This document shows positions 9,647 through 19,871 of a stretch of 64,000 bases of DNA, piece after piece; the first letter of the stretch is position 1; the number at the start of each line of letters is the position of its first letter. The position numbers and the translations under genes are program-made. The stretch is from Chryseobacterium soli. GTDB lineage: Bacteria; Bacteroidota; Bacteroidia; Flavobacteriales; Weeksellaceae. Where the stretch lies: the NCBI RefSeq assembly GCF_000737705.1, contig NZ_JPRH01000006.1:124001-188000 (forward strand). Direction: 5' to 3'. The notes under the pieces were generated by a model. That model searched no databases. It worked only from the letters and a program-made list of their open reading frames with translations, and was not told where the DNA came from.

Positions 9647-9711
9647 CGCAGATTAAGCAGATCAGGCAGATTTATATCACATATTCATCTGCTCAATCCG
9701 CATAATCTGCG
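9647..9711. repeat. Hairpin of 9-bp GCAGATnnn units
   Basis: Two 25-base arms (9647-9671 and 9687-9711) form an imperfect inverted repeat. Each arm holds three GCAGAT-type units spaced exactly 9 bp apart (the middle unit of the right arm is GCGGAT). It lies between the cysS stop and the T9SS gene start, where it could act as a terminator for cysS. Similar GCAGAT-rich intergenic repeats occur in other flavobacterial genomes as far as I recall; that was not searched. Confidence 0.75.
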
Positions 9712-9740
9712 AGAGTATATATAAGTGTTAAAAACTTTAA

Positions 9741-11207
9741 TTAATTTAAGACATAGCTTGTTCCGTCTCTGCCATCTTTCAGCTCAATCCCTTCTGCAAG
9801 CAGCTTGTCTCTGATCTGGTCTGAAAGGTCAAAATTTTTGGACTTTCTGGCCTGATTTCTCAATTCAATTAAAACCTGCAACGTCTGATCTAATTTTTCA
9901 TTATTGTTTTCTTCAACAGCCTGTAATCCCAGAACATCAAAGATGAATGCCCGTAAGGTTGTTTTTAAGTCTTCAAGATCTTTGGCTGAAATCGTTTCTT
10001 TATCATCATTTAAAGCGAAAATAAATTTCACGGCTTCAAATAAATGGGCAATCAGTATCGGTGAATTGAAATCATCGGTTAATGCATCATAACATTTCGT
10101 TTTCCATTCTTCAAAATTGAAACCGGATTGTTTTTCATCATTTGGCGTGACAGCATTCAATACTTTAACCGCTTCCATTAATCTGATGAATCCTTTTTCG
10201 CTCGCGATCATTGCATCATTGGAAATATCCAGTACACTTCTGTAATGAGCCTGCAGGAAGCAGAATCTTACAATCGTCGGATGGAAAGGTTTTTCAAAGA
10301 AATCATTTTCTCCGGTCACCAGCTGCATCGGCAGGATATAATTTCCTGTTGATTTACTCATACGCTGGCTGTTCATGGTCAGCATATTGGCATGCATCCA
10401 GTAATTTACAGGAGCGATATCATTGCAGGCTTTCCCCTGGGCAATTTCACATTCGTGATGTGGGAATTTTAAATCCATTCCGCCGCCATGAATATCAAAT
10501 TTTTCACCTAAATATTTAGTGCTCATTGCAGTACATTCAAGATGCCATCCCGGAAAACCTTCCCCCCAAGGAGAATTCCATCTCATAATGTGAGCGGGAG
10601 ATGCTTTTTTCCAAAGAGCAAAATCCTGCGGATTCTTCTTCTCACCCTGCCCATCCAAATCACGGGTATTGGCGAAAAGTTCTTCTATATTACGTTTTGA
10701 AAGTTCACCGTAATTTAATCCTCTTCTGTTGTATTCCAGAACATCAAAATAAACTGAACCATTGCTCTCGTAGGCAAATCCTTTTTCAATTAGCTTCTGA
10801 GTCAATTCTATTTGTTCTACAATATGTCCGGTTGCTGTAGGCTCAATGTTCGGAGGCAGCAGGTTGAACATATCCAGTACTTTATGAAAATCCACCGTAT
10901 ATTTCTGCACGATTTCCATCGGCTCAAGCTTTTCAAGACGGGTTTGTTTTACGAAGCGATCATTTTCTACATTTCCGTCATCGGTAAGGTGTCCGGCATC
11001 GGTAATGTTCCTTACATATCTCACTTTGTATCCTAAGTGCATCAATGAGCGATAAATAAAATCGAAAGAGAGGAACGTTCTTACATTCCCTAAATGAACA
11101 TTGCTGTACACGGTAGGTCCGCAGACATACATTCCGACATTTCCTTCTAAAATAGGCTTGAATATTTCTTTTTCTGCAGTAAGCGAGTTATATATTTTTA
11201 ATTGCAT
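9741..11207 (-). CDS. cysS: Cysteine--tRNA ligase
   Basis: A class Ia synthetase that charges tRNA-Cys. From the chosen start (MQLKIYNS) it is 488 residues. Landmarks are the zinc-ligand Cys in [15 protein letters not shown], where HLGN is the HIGH signature; [10 protein letters not shown] and [14 protein letters not shown] (zinc and active-site His/Cys); and RMSKSTGN, the KMSKS loop. The C-terminal DALR/anticodon region ends near [11 protein letters not shown]. An in-frame extension 24 residues upstream exists but is AT-rich, hydrophobic and outside the family pattern, so I reject it. Single-gene unit. Confidence 0.97.
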   Translation of the reverse strand: MQLKIYNSLTAEKEIFKPILEGNVGMYVCGPTVYSNVHLGNVRTFLSFDFIYRSLMHLGYKVRYVRNITDAGHLTDDGNVENDRFVKQTRLEKLEPMEIVQKYTVDFHKVLDMFNLLPPNIEPTATGHIVEQIELTQKLIEKGFAYESNGSVYFDVLEYNRRGLNYGELSKRNIEELFANTRDLDGQGEKKNPQDFALWKKASPAHIMRWNSPWGEGFPGWHLECTAMSTKYLGEKFDIHGGGMDLKFPHHECEIAQGKACNDIAPVNYWMHANMLTMNSQRMSKSTGNYILPMQLVTGENDFFEKPFHPTIVRFCFLQAHYRSVLDISNDAMIASEKGFIRLMEAVKVLNAVTPNDEKQSGFNFEEWKTKCYDALTDDFNSPILIAHLFEAVKFIFALNDDKETISAKDLEDLKTTLRAFIFDVLGLQAVEENNNEKLDQTLQVLIELRNQARKSKNFDLSDQIRDKLLAEGIELKDGRDGTSYVLN

Positions 11208-11331
11208 GATTACAAAATTGAATGATTTTTTAATGAATAATAAATTTAAAATTAAGATAAAAATAGGCTTTCGCAACAAATAATTACTGCTACAAAAATT
11301 TTATTGGAAACTTTTTTAAATTGTATCATTA

Positions 11332-11763
11332 TTAAATTGCTTTTAAGTGATATTGCAAATGGTCTATATAATCCTGAATAAGATAAGCCAGCGTAAAAAT
11401 CCTGAGTTCCGTTTTCGTGGTGTCACAGGTTCTCTGCAATGCTTCATCCGGAATATTTTCCACAATATGTACGATCTGAATATTTAAAACCTTCCAGAGA
11501 CTGATGATCTCGGAAGCTGAAATATTCTGATAATTCTGGGCTTTTACCCAAAGATCCTGATCGTATACAATATTCTCGTTTTCTTTATATTGGGTGATTA
11601 CAAATCTTCTTATATTGGTAAAAGCACTGTCGCAAAGATGTCCTAAAATTTCTTTTTTAGACCATTTTTCAGGGGAGATTTTATGTGACCATTCTTCTTC
11701 AGAAATCATTTCAAACCTCTTAAGCTCTGCTGTGACAATATGGTTAAGAATCTGATAATCCAT
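11332..11763 (-). CDS. DinB/YfiT-like putative metal-dependent hydrolase
   Basis: A 143-residue four-helix-bundle protein of the DinB_2 type. WSKKEILGHLCDSA supplies one metal-ligand His, and the C-terminal DYIDHLQYHL supplies two more, the usual DinB triad of histidines. Relatives act in thiol or bacillithiol chemistry and damage response, but the substrate here is unknown. I chose the ATG over a TTG three codons upstream. The gene follows folE by about 11 bases and is probably cotranscribed with it. Confidence 0.75.
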   Translation of the reverse strand: MDYQILNHIVTAELKRFEMISEEEWSHKISPEKWSKKEILGHLCDSAFTNIRRFVITQYKENENIVYDQDLWVKAQNYQNISASEIISLWKVLNIQIVHIVENIPDEALQRTCDTTKTELRIFTLAYLIQDYIDHLQYHLKAI

Positions 11764-11774
11764 TTGAAACAAAT

Positions 11775-12440
11775 TTAATCCAATTTTGCATGACTTCCTA
11801 CATAGTGTAAGAATTCTTGTCGGGTAATCGGATTTGTTTTGAAAATACCGCTTAATTCAGCGGTAATGGTTGAACTCGCTGTATCTTTTATTCCTCTGCA
11901 ATTGACGCAAAGATGCTTTGCATCGATGATACAGGCAACATTTTTGGTTCCGAGTGCTTCTTTTAAAGCATTTACGATCTGCATTGTCAGTCTTTCCTGA
12001 ACCTGCGGTCTTTTGGCGTAATAATCTACAATCCTGTTTATTTTTGAAAGTCCAATGACTTCCCCATTTGAAATATAGGCTACATGTGCTCTTCCAATAA
12101 TCGGCAAAAAGTGATGTTCACAAAAAGAATATACGGTGATATCCTTTTCCACCAGCATCTGGCTGTATTTGTATTTATTAGAAAAAGTAGAAATTCCGGG
12201 TTTATTTTCCGGAAGGAGTCCTCCAAAAATTTCATTCACATACATTTTCGCAACACGTTTCGGAGAATCTTTTAAAGAATCGTCTGTCATATCGAGACCT
12301 AATGTCTCCATAATCTCGCCAAAAAGCGCTGTAATCTTTTCTATTTTTTCCTGTGGCGATTTATCAAAAGCATCTTCCCGTATAGGCGTATGTTCTTTTC
12401 CAGTGAAAATATCATCGTCGTTATCAGTAAAATCAACCAT
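11775..12440 (-). CDS. folE: GTP cyclohydrolase I
   Basis: Converts GTP to 7,8-dihydroneopterin triphosphate, the first step toward tetrahydrofolate (and preQ/pterins). The protein is 221 residues, the usual FolE-I length, with an acidic N-terminal extension. The active-site zinc motifs are YSFCEHHFLP (Cys/His) and HLCVNCRGI (His, Cys), with the GTP-binding segment around RPQVQERLTMQI. A TATTTTTG -7 element lies just upstream. The downstream DinB-like gene is likely in the same transcript. Confidence 0.97.
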   Translation of the reverse strand: MVDFTDNDDDIFTGKEHTPIREDAFDKSPQEKIEKITALFGEIMETLGLDMTDDSLKDSPKRVAKMYVNEIFGGLLPENKPGISTFSNKYKYSQMLVEKDITVYSFCEHHFLPIIGRAHVAYISNGEVIGLSKINRIVDYYAKRPQVQERLTMQIVNALKEALGTKNVACIIDAKHLCVNCRGIKDTASSTITAELSGIFKTNPITRQEFLHYVGSHAKLD

Positions 12441-12457
12441 TTTTATTTAATTTGCAG

Positions 12458-12465
12458 CAAAAATA
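12458..12465 (-). promoter_or_regulatory. -7 promoter element of folE
   Basis: TATTTTTG on the minus strand, a full match to TAnnTTTG, 17 bases before the folE start. No clear TTG -33 element was seen. Confidence 0.6.
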
Positions 12466-12539
12466 CGGATTATATCTGTTTGTTATATTTCAATTGAGCT
12501 TAAAAACATTACCTTATTATTCATTCGGAGAAAAAAATT

Positions 12540-13694
12540 ATGATTATTGTCGAAGAAGTACAGGATGAAGACCAGAAAAAAGAATTTTTAGAATTCCCGG
12601 CCCGCCTTTATCAGCATGATAAAAATTATATCAGACCTTTAGATAAGGATATCGAAAACATTTTTGACCCTCAAAAAAATAAGTTTTTCAAAAACGGAGA
12701 ATGCCGTAGGTTTTTATTTAAAGATAAAGACAACATTACTGTTGGAAAAATAGCTGTTTTTGTCAACCAACTTTACCTCCAGAATCAGCCAACAGGAGGA
12801 ATTGGTTTCTTTGACTGCATTAATGATCAGGAAACCGCAAATTTCATTTTTGACTATTGCAAAAAATGGCTGCAGGCAAGAGGAATGGAAGCCATGGATG
12901 GGCCCATCAACTTTGGGGAAAGGGATAAATTCTGGGGACTGCTTATTGATCAGTTTATAGAGCCTTTATACGGCATGAACTATAATTTTTCCTATTATAA
13001 GGAGCTTTTTGAAAATTATGGATTTTCGGTTTATTTTGAACAGCTTTGTTTTTCAAGATCTATTTTTGCAGACGTCTCAAGAGTCTTCACAGTGATGCAT
13101 GAAAAGCACAGAAGAAATCCTGCTATTACAGCAAAGCCCATGAAAAAGAATAACCTGGAAAAATTTGCTGCAGATTTTACGGAAATTTATAACAGAGCCT
13201 GGGCATCACACGGAGAAGGCAAACAATTGGAAAAGGCTAAGGTGGTAAAGATGTTCAAGACGATGAAACCTATTATCAATGAGCATATTTCTTGGTTTGT
13301 TTATGAAAACGGGAATCCTGTTGCTATGTGGATCAATATTCCGGACCTCAACCAATGGTTTAAATATCTGAATGGAAAGTTTGGGATTTTTGAGAAAATT
13401 AAATTCTTTTTTCTCAAAAAATTCAGGAAAAATGAAAAAATGGTAGGTCTTGTTTTCGGAGTTGTTCCTGAATGGCAGAAGAAAGGGATTGATGGCTACA
13501 TGATCTGGGAAGGCACTCAGCATATAAGAAAGCACACTGATTTTACCGTCACTGAACTTCAGTGGATTGGAGATTTTAATCCTAAAATGATCAAAATTGC
13601 AGAAAACCTTGATACTGATTTAACAAGAAAGCTTGCCACCTACCGTTATTTATTTGATCGAAATAAGATTTTTGAAAGACATCCTGATCTTTAA
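12540..13694 (+). CDS. YghO-like acyl-CoA N-acyltransferase-fold protein
   Basis: A 384-residue cytosolic protein of unknown substrate. The N-terminal stretch (FPARLYQHDKNYIRPL, then FKNGECRRFLFK and GKIAVFVNQ), the central GPINFGERDKFWGLLID and the C-terminal block with VFGVVPEWQKKGIDGYMI resemble the YghO/GNAT-like group. The last block looks like an acetyl-CoA-binding loop (QKKGIDG in place of Q/RxxGxG). I infer an acyl- or acetyltransferase. It is divergent from folE with 99 bases between them, and ends at a hairpin shared with metF. The family call is moderate; the reaction is unknown. Confidence 0.55.
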   Translation: MIIVEEVQDEDQKKEFLEFPARLYQHDKNYIRPLDKDIENIFDPQKNKFFKNGECRRFLFKDKDNITVGKIAVFVNQLYLQNQPTGGIGFFDCINDQETANFIFDYCKKWLQARGMEAMDGPINFGERDKFWGLLIDQFIEPLYGMNYNFSYYKELFENYGFSVYFEQLCFSRSIFADVSRVFTVMHEKHRRNPAITAKPMKKNNLEKFAADFTEIYNRAWASHGEGKQLEKAKVVKMFKTMKPIINEHISWFVYENGNPVAMWINIPDLNQWFKYLNGKFGIFEKIKFFFLKKFRKNEKMVGLVFGVVPEWQKKGIDGYMIWEGTQHIRKHTDFTVTELQWIGDFNPKMIKIAENLDTDLTRKLATYRYLFDRNKIFERHPDL

Positions 13695-13703
13695 TATAAA
13701 AAC

Positions 13704-13724
13704 CCTGCTGTTCATCAGCAGGGC
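13704..13724. terminator. Hairpin between convergent YghO-like and metF genes
   Basis: An 8-bp perfect stem CCCTGCTG with loop TTCAT between the two stops. A-rich sequence precedes it on the plus strand, giving a T run for metF transcripts on the minus strand. Confidence 0.65.
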
Positions 13725-13743
13725 TCCTTTCATGATACTTCTA

Positions 13744-14703
13744 TTAGAATAGCTCTCCGGCTACTTTTTTAATATTATCACTTTTGCCCATCGAATAAAA
13801 ATGCAAAACAGGTACTCCAAAATCAAGCAATTCTTTGCATTGGCTGATGGCCCATTCTATTCCGATTTCTCTGACGGCTTCATTATTTTTAGCATTTTCC
13901 ACTGCATTAATTAATTCTTCCGGAAGATCTATTTTAAAGACCTGAGGCAATAATTTAAGATGTTTCTTGGTTGCAATTGGCTTAATGCCTGGGATTATCG
14001 GTATGGTAATTCCCATTTCCCGCGCCTTGGTTACGAATTCAATGTATCTTTTATTATCAAAAAACATTTGGGTAACAATATAATCTGCTCCGGCATCTAC
14101 TTTCTGTTTCAGCCATTTCAGGTCGTAGTTCATGGAGGGAGCTTCGATATGCTTTTCGGGATATCCAGCAACTCCAATGCAGAATTTATTGTGTTCGTCA
14201 CATACCTGATCTTCGTCATGCAGGTATTTTCCTCTACCCAGGTTATTGATCTGATGTACAAGATCCATCGCACTGGCATGGCCTCCGGAAGTGGGTTCAA
14301 AATATTGATGTCCCTTCATGGCATCTCCACGAAGTGCCATTACATTTTCAATTCCGAGATACATACAGTCTACCAGAAGATATTCCGTTTCTTCTTTTGT
14401 AAAACCTCCGCAAAGAAGATGCGGAACGGTATCTACATTATATTTATGCTGAATGGCCGAACATATCCCAAGGGTTCCGGGACGCATTCTCGTAATACGA
14501 CGTTCTACCAATCCATTTCCTTTGTCGATATAAATATATTCTTCTCTCGAGGTCGTTACATCAATAAAAGGTGGCTTAAATTCCATCAACGGATCTATAT
14601 TTCGATATAAATCTTCAATCCCAATTCCTTTTTGCGGCGGGACAACTTCCAGGGAGAATAATGTTTTTCCTTTTGCGTTTTTTATATGATCTGTAATTTT
14701 CAT
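13744..14703 (-). CDS. metF: 5,10-methylenetetrahydrofolate reductase
   Basis: Reduces methylene-THF to 5-methyl-THF, the methyl donor for the MetH encoded just upstream. The protein is 319 residues of the FAD TIM-barrel family: catalytic Glu in FSLEVVPPQKG near residue 19, VTTSREE, ENVMALRGD, and a late IPIIPGIKP segment. It lies 8 bases after the MetH C-part stop and is the last gene of the riboswitch-led methionine operon. Confidence 0.96.
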   Translation of the reverse strand: MKITDHIKNAKGKTLFSLEVVPPQKGIGIEDLYRNIDPLMEFKPPFIDVTTSREEYIYIDKGNGLVERRITRMRPGTLGICSAIQHKYNVDTVPHLLCGGFTKEETEYLLVDCMYLGIENVMALRGDAMKGHQYFEPTSGGHASAMDLVHQINNLGRGKYLHDEDQVCDEHNKFCIGVAGYPEKHIEAPSMNYDLKWLKQKVDAGADYIVTQMFFDNKRYIEFVTKAREMGITIPIIPGIKPIATKKHLKLLPQVFKIDLPEELINAVENAKNNEAVREIGIEWAISQCKELLDFGVPVLHFYSMGKSDNIKKVAGELF

Positions 14704-14711
14704 GTTTCGTA

Positions 14712-17372
14712 TTAATCTGCTAAATTAGGTGACAACCATTTTCTTGCTTCTTGCAAGGAAATTCCTTTTCGTTTGGAATAGTCCTTCAATTGGTCTTCTG
14801 TGATTTTCCCAAGTCCGAAATATTTGGCATGCGGGCTTCCGAAATAATATCCGGAAACTGATGCAGTAGGAAACATGGCTAAGCTTTCGGTAAGGAAAAC
14901 GCCGATATTTTCTTCTACTTTTAAAAGATCCCAAATCGTGTGTTTCTCTAAATGATCCGGACACGCAGGATAGCCCGGAGCAGGACGTACTCCTTTATAT
15001 TTTTCTGCAATAAGATCTTCATTACTTAAATTTTCCTGATTGGAATAGCCCCAATATTCTGTCCTTACTTTTTTATGTAAAAATTCAGCATAGGCTTCAG
15101 CAAAACGGTCTGCCAGCGCTTTTACCATGATGGCATTATAATCATCATTAGCCTCTTCATATTCTTTTGACAGCTCATCTGTTCCAAAACCTGTCGTTAC
15201 ACAGAAAGCGCCTACATAATCGGTTTTCCCCGAACTCTGCGGTGCAATGAAATCACTTAATGCCAAATATTCTTTTCCTTTGGATTTCTGAACCTGCTGT
15301 CTTAAGGTGATAAATTTTGCCTGCTCCTTATCATTTTCATCGAAGATCAGGATATCATCCGTTTCATTAGCTTTGGCTTTGAAAATTCCAAAAATAGCTT
15401 TGGCTGTTAACAATTTTTCATCCAAAATTTTCTTTAAAATAACCTGAGCATCTTTGAACAGTTCTTTAGCCTGTGCGCCTACTACCTCATCTTCAAGGAT
15501 ATTCGGGTATTTCCCGTGCAGATCCCAGCTTCTGAAGAAAGGCGACCAGTCGATAAAAGGAACAAGCTCATTCAGATCCTGATTATGGAAAACCTGTATG
15601 CCTATATTATTTGGAGTAAAAATTTCTTCGTTTTCCCAGTCAATTTTAAACTTGTCTTTTCTTGCCTCTTCAATGGAAACATATTCTTTATCCACTTGTC
15701 TGTTCAGGAATTTTTCGCGGAAATCAGAATATTCATCTTTCAGGTCATGAACATATTCTTTATTACGGTCGCCCAGTAGAGAACTTACAACATTCACAGC
15801 TCTTGAAGCATCATTTACATGTACGACAGCATTTTTATATTTTAAATCGATCTTCACCGCAGTATGAGCCTTGGAAGTTGTTGCTCCACCGATCAATAAA
15901 GGAAAATTAAGATTTTGACGTTCCAATTCTGAAGCGATATACACCATTTCATCTAAACTTGGCGTGATCAAACCACTCAAGCCAATTACATCAACATTGT
16001 GTTCGATGGCAGCCTGTATAATTTTTTCCGCCGGAACCATTACTCCAAGGTCTACAATTTCATAATTATTACAGCCCAGCACCACACTTACAATATTTTT
16101 ACCGATATCGTGAACATCTCCTTTTACAGTTGCCATTAATATTTTCCCGTTGGCAGGTCTTGCCCCGTCTTTTTCTGCTTCTATAAAAGGCTGTAAATAG
16201 GCTACGGCTTTTTTCATCACCCGTGCTGATTTTACCACCTGCGGTAAAAACATTTTCCCACTTCCGAATAGATCTCCAACTACTCCCATTCCCGTCATTA
16301 AATTAACTTCAATAACATGTAAGGGTTTTGCCGACTGGAGTCTTGCTTCTTCTACGTCTTCTTCAATAAAACGGTCAATCCCTTTCACTAAAGAATGCGT
16401 AATCCTCTCCTGTAAAGGTCTTGTCCGCCATTCAAGCTCTTCTACTTTTTCTTTTTTTACAGACTTATTTTTTTCAGAATACTCTAAAAGTCTTTCTGTG
16501 GCATCTTCTCTTTTGTCAAGAATTACATCTTCAACTAATTGAAGAAGCTCTTTATTAATTTCATCATATACTTCCAGCATGGCTGGATTTACGATCCCGA
16601 TGTTCATTCCCGCCTGGATGGCATGGTAAAGAAAAACCGAGTGCATCGCTTCTCTTACTGTATCATTTCCGCGAAAAGAAAATGAAACATTACTCACTCC
16701 TCCACTCACAGATGCATACGGAAGATTTTGTCTTACCCATCTTGTGGCCTCAATGAAGTCGATTGCATTTCTCCTGTGCTCATCCATTCCAGTTGCAACA
16801 GGGAAAATATTTAAGTCGAAAATAATATCTTCTGCTGCAAATTTTACCTGATTCACCAGGATATCATAGGAACGTTTTGTAATTTCTACCCTACGATCGA
16901 AAGTATCCGCCTGCCCATCTTCATCAAAAGCCATTACAATCACTGCCGCACCATATCTCTTAATAGCTTTTGCCTGCTTTATAAATTCTTCTTCGCCCCC
17001 TTTTAAGCTGATGGAATTGACCACACATTTTCCCTGTGCTACCTGAAGCCCGGCTTCCAGAATCTCCCATTTGGAAGAATCAATCATAATCGGAATTCTC
17101 GAGATATCAGGCTCTGAAGCAATTAAATTCAAAAACTTGATCATGGAAGCTTTTCCATCAATCAATCCGTCATCAAAATTCACATCAAGAATTTGTGCAC
17201 CACCCTCAACTTGGTGGCGGGCAATATCCAATGCTTCGGAAAATTTCTCTTCTTTAATTAATCTTAAAAACTTTTTGGAACCGGCAACATTAGTCCTTTC
17301 ACCAACGTTGATGAAATTACTTTCCGGCGTTATAATAAGAGGCTCAAGGCCCGATAGTCTTAAATACTTCAT
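14712..17372 (-). CDS. metH: Methionine synthase, cobalamin-dependent: folate, B12 and reactivation domains (split MetH, C-part)
   Basis: Carries three of the four MetH modules in 886 residues. The methyl-THF-binding barrel is about 1-300 ([33 protein letters not shown]). The cap plus B12-binding Rossmann domain is about 330-545, with the cobalt-ligand motif [10 protein letters not shown] near residue 420 and [13 protein letters not shown]. The AdoMet reactivation domain is about 570-886 ([29 protein letters not shown]). The homocysteine-binding module is missing because it is encoded by the separate gene just upstream, so the two proteins should act together. A periodic repeat hairpin separates the two genes. 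Confidence 0.96.
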   Translation of the reverse strand: MKYLRLSGLEPLIITPESNFINVGERTNVAGSKKFLRLIKEEKFSEALDIARHQVEGGAQILDVNFDDGLIDGKASMIKFLNLIASEPDISRIPIMIDSSKWEILEAGLQVAQGKCVVNSISLKGGEEEFIKQAKAIKRYGAAVIVMAFDEDGQADTFDRRVEITKRSYDILVNQVKFAAEDIIFDLNIFPVATGMDEHRRNAIDFIEATRWVRQNLPYASVSGGVSNVSFSFRGNDTVREAMHSVFLYHAIQAGMNIGIVNPAMLEVYDEINKELLQLVEDVILDKREDATERLLEYSEKNKSVKKEKVEELEWRTRPLQERITHSLVKGIDRFIEEDVEEARLQSAKPLHVIEVNLMTGMGVVGDLFGSGKMFLPQVVKSARVMKKAVAYLQPFIEAEKDGARPANGKILMATVKGDVHDIGKNIVSVVLGCNNYEIVDLGVMVPAEKIIQAAIEHNVDVIGLSGLITPSLDEMVYIASELERQNLNFPLLIGGATTSKAHTAVKIDLKYKNAVVHVNDASRAVNVVSSLLGDRNKEYVHDLKDEYSDFREKFLNRQVDKEYVSIEEARKDKFKIDWENEEIFTPNNIGIQVFHNQDLNELVPFIDWSPFFRSWDLHGKYPNILEDEVVGAQAKELFKDAQVILKKILDEKLLTAKAIFGIFKAKANETDDILIFDENDKEQAKFITLRQQVQKSKGKEYLALSDFIAPQSSGKTDYVGAFCVTTGFGTDELSKEYEEANDDYNAIMVKALADRFAEAYAEFLHKKVRTEYWGYSNQENLSNEDLIAEKYKGVRPAPGYPACPDHLEKHTIWDLLKVEENIGVFLTESLAMFPTASVSGYYFGSPHAKYFGLGKITEDQLKDYSKRKGISLQEARKWLSPNLAD

Positions 17373-17377
17373 AATTT

Positions 17378-17448
17378 AATTTACCAATTTAAAAATCTAG
17401 CAACAGGTTAAGTATTGATACATTTTTAAATTGATACATTGTTATATT
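17378..17448. repeat. 8-bp periodic AATnTAnC repeat hairpin between the MetH halves
   Basis: Three direct units (17378-17401) face four inverted units (17417-17448) across a 15-base loop, giving a long imperfect hairpin. The inverted units run into the end of the upstream MetH half and encode its last residues (KYNNVSI) and stop. Same unit type as at 19768-19868 and 28491-28522. Confidence 0.75.
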
Positions 17449-18448
17449 TGTTAATCTTCCTTGGCTCATATTTGTCAACCAAGTCTGCAATAGCTTTTAT
17501 ATGTTCAGGCGTAGTTCCACAACAGCCTCCAATGATATTGATTAATCCTTTTTCTGCATATTCTTTTATCTGTTCTGCCATGAATTCAGGGGTTTCATCA
17601 TATTTCCCAAAAGCATTAGGCAAGCCGGCATTCGGATAGGCTGAAACATAGAAATCTGAATTATGAGCTAAAGTTTCTAAATACGGCGTCAGCTGGTTAG
17701 CTCCCAGCGCACAGTTGAATCCTACACTCAATAGGTTCAAATGAGAAACTGAGATTAAAAATGCTTCTGCAGTCTGTCCACTCAATGTTCTTCCTGATGC
17801 ATCGGTAATCGTTCCTGAAACCATAATGGGAATTTCAATGCCTCTTTCCTCCTGAATTTCATCAATGGCGAAAAGAGCAGCCTTCGCATTCAGAGTGTCA
17901 AATATCGTTTCTACCAGTAAAATATCCGAACCTCCATCCAATAAAGCTTCTGACTGCTGTTTGTAAGCAATTCTCAGTTCATCAAAAGTAATCGCACGGT
18001 ATCCTGGATCATTCACATCAGGGCTTAAGCTTGCCGTTCTGTTGGTTGGTCCGATAGATCCTGCTACAAATCTGGGTTTGTCTGGATTTTTAGCAGTGAA
18101 TTCATCACAAACTTTTCTCGCAATCTTTGCAGATTCATAATTAAGTTCATACACCAATTCCTCCATATGGTAATCCGCCATGGCGATGGTAGTCCCGGAA
18201 AAGGTATTGGTTTCGAGAATATCTGCTCCTGCATCCAAATATTTCCTGTGAACTTCCTCAATGGCATGAGGCTGCGTTAATGAAAGCAGGTCATTATTTC
18301 CTTTTACAGGATGTTCCCAGTCTTTGAAACGCTCACCCCGGTAATCTTCTTCTTCAAATTTATACCGCTGAAGCATGGTTCCCATCGCTCCGTCAAGAAC
18401 AAGGATTCTCTGTGATAATGCTTTATATAATTGTGCTGAATTTTTCAT
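17426..18448 (-). CDS. Homocysteine S-methyltransferase module of split methionine synthase (N-part)
   Basis: Binds and activates homocysteine for methylation by the B12-bearing partner encoded next. The protein is 340 residues, matching only the N-terminal MetH module: [11 protein letters not shown] at the start, and zinc-ligand cysteines in VGFNCALGA (near residue 243) and [10 protein letters not shown] (near 307-308). It could also be a stand-alone MmuM/BHMT-type enzyme, but the adjacent truncated MetH makes the split reading far more likely. The C-terminal seven codons derive from the intergenic octamer repeat. Operon gene 4 of 6. Confidence 0.93.
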   Translation of the reverse strand: MKNSAQLYKALSQRILVLDGAMGTMLQRYKFEEEDYRGERFKDWEHPVKGNNDLLSLTQPHAIEEVHRKYLDAGADILETNTFSGTTIAMADYHMEELVYELNYESAKIARKVCDEFTAKNPDKPRFVAGSIGPTNRTASLSPDVNDPGYRAITFDELRIAYKQQSEALLDGGSDILLVETIFDTLNAKAALFAIDEIQEERGIEIPIMVSGTITDASGRTLSGQTAEAFLISVSHLNLLSVGFNCALGANQLTPYLETLAHNSDFYVSAYPNAGLPNAFGKYDETPEFMAEQIKEYAEKGLINIIGGCCGTTPEHIKAIADLVDKYEPRKINKYNNVSI

Positions 18449-18590
18449 TTTACTTTTTTATTGAAATGACTTTAATAGGATTTTCATTTTATCCAAACGA
18501 AATCATCCATTAAGGCTTTTATATATTTCAAACTTTTTATTCTGAAACCTAATCAAGGCTAATTTTTTGAGATCAATCTGTCAAAATAAT

Positions 18591-19751
18591 TTAATCCAGT
18601 GCCTGTTTCAGATCTGCTATGACATCCTCTACATTTTCAAGACCTACTGAACAACGAACCAAACCGGCAGTAATTCCCACTTCATTTCTTTCTTCGTCGG
18701 TTAATTTCGAGTGTGTTGTAGAAGCAGGATGTGTCACAATAGTTCTTGTATCGCCCAGGTTTGCGGAAAGCGAACACATTGTAATGCTATCTAAAAACTT
18801 CCTGCCACCTTCTATTCCGCCTTTTATTTCGAAAGCCACGATATTTCCGCCTAATTTCATCTGCTTTTTTGCAATTTCATAGCTTGGATGGGAAGGTAAG
18901 AAAGGATATTTCACCAATTCTACATTAGGATGGCTCTCCAGAAACTGAGCAACTTTCAACGCATTCTCACAGTGTCTTTCTACACGGATGGCAAGGGTCT
19001 CCAAACTTTTTGACAATACCCAGGCATTGAAAGGCGACATAGCGGGACCGGTATTTCTTGCGAAAAGATATATTTCTCTGATCAGGTCTGCTCTTCCTAC
19101 AGCAACACCTCCTAACACCCTTCCCTGTCCGTCAATAAGCTTTGTCGCGGAATGCACCACCACATCTGCCCCATATTTGATGGGCTGTTGCAGATAAGGC
19201 GTCGCAAAACAGTTATCGACAATAAAAATCAGATTATGTTTTTTTGCAATTTTCCCGAAAAACTCTAAATCCAGAATTTCAATGGCCGGATTGGTTGGTG
19301 TTTCCAGATATAAAATTTTTGTATTGGGCTTAATATACTGCTCAACATTTTCTGCATTATCTGCTTTAAAGTAGGTGGTTTCGATATTCCATTTCGGGAA
19401 ATACTTCGTAAATAAAGTATGGGTAGATCCAAAAACCGACTGGCAGCTTACAATATGATCTCCGGCATCCAGTAATGTTGCAAATGTAGAATAGATCGCA
19501 GCCATCCCCGTTGCAAAAGCGTATCCGGCTTCTGCACCTTCCATTTTTACGATTTTATCGGTAAATTCATTGACGTTAGGATTGGAAAATCGGCTGTATA
19601 AATTTTTAGATTTTTCTTCGGCAAAGCTCGCCCGCATATCTTCCGCATCCTGGAAAACAAAGCTGGAGGTAAGGTATAATGGTGTAGAATGCTCATCAAA
19701 CTGGCTTCTCTCAGTCTGTGTTCTTATTGCAAATGTTTCAAAATTTTCCAT
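18591..19751 (-). CDS. metZ: O-acyl-homoserine sulfhydrylase (MetZ-like PLP enzyme)
   Basis: A PLP enzyme of the Cys/Met metabolism family (386 residues) that forms homocysteine from an activated homoserine and sulfide, giving the MetH substrate. Features are YSRFSNPNVNEF, the cofactor-stacking region with GMAAIYSTFATLLDAGDH, IVDNCFATPYLQQP, the PLP lysine in SATKLIDGQGRVLGG (near residue 203) and TRTIVTHPASTTH near the end. Whether it takes O-acetyl- or O-succinylhomoserine is not certain from motifs; the neighbouring MetX favours O-acetyl. It could also be a cystathionine-gamma type enzyme. Confidence 0.88.
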   Translation of the reverse strand: MENFETFAIRTQTERSQFDEHSTPLYLTSSFVFQDAEDMRASFAEEKSKNLYSRFSNPNVNEFTDKIVKMEGAEAGYAFATGMAAIYSTFATLLDAGDHIVSCQSVFGSTHTLFTKYFPKWNIETTYFKADNAENVEQYIKPNTKILYLETPTNPAIEILDLEFFGKIAKKHNLIFIVDNCFATPYLQQPIKYGADVVVHSATKLIDGQGRVLGGVAVGRADLIREIYLFARNTGPAMSPFNAWVLSKSLETLAIRVERHCENALKVAQFLESHPNVELVKYPFLPSHPSYEIAKKQMKLGGNIVAFEIKGGIEGGRKFLDSITMCSLSANLGDTRTIVTHPASTTHSKLTDEERNEVGITAGLVRCSVGLENVEDVIADLKQALD

Positions 19752-19767
19752 ATAGTTTAATTTTAAT

Positions 19768-19868
19768 AATGTAGCAATATATCAGTGTAACAGTTTACCA
19801 ATGAGTGACTGTACGTGCTTTTTGAGGTAGTTTTTTTGGGTACACTGTTATATCGCTGTATGTACATT
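19768..19868. repeat. 8-bp periodic AATnTAnC repeat pair between metZ and homoserine dehydrogenase
   Basis: Five direct 8-bp units at 19768-19807 (AATGTAGC, AATATATC, AGTGTAAC, AGTTTACC, AATGAGTG) face about three inverted units at 19839-19862. The arms 19773-19789 and 19841-19857 pair over 17 bp with two mismatches. This fills the whole 120-base intercistronic gap. Confidence 0.75.
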
Positions 19869-19871
19869 AAT

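Noticed and set aside
11208..11279. Upstream extension of cysS (24 codons)
   Set aside because: AT-rich, hydrophobic and outside the conserved CysRS start; the ATG giving MQLKIYNS fits the family.
13960..14610. 216-codon plus-strand frame opposite metF
   Set aside because: Antisense shadow of a well-defined gene; composition and context do not support coding.
14712..18448. Frameshift in metH
   Set aside because: Each part has its own start and stop at a domain boundary with a repeat-filled gap; both look intact, so a split gene rather than a broken one.
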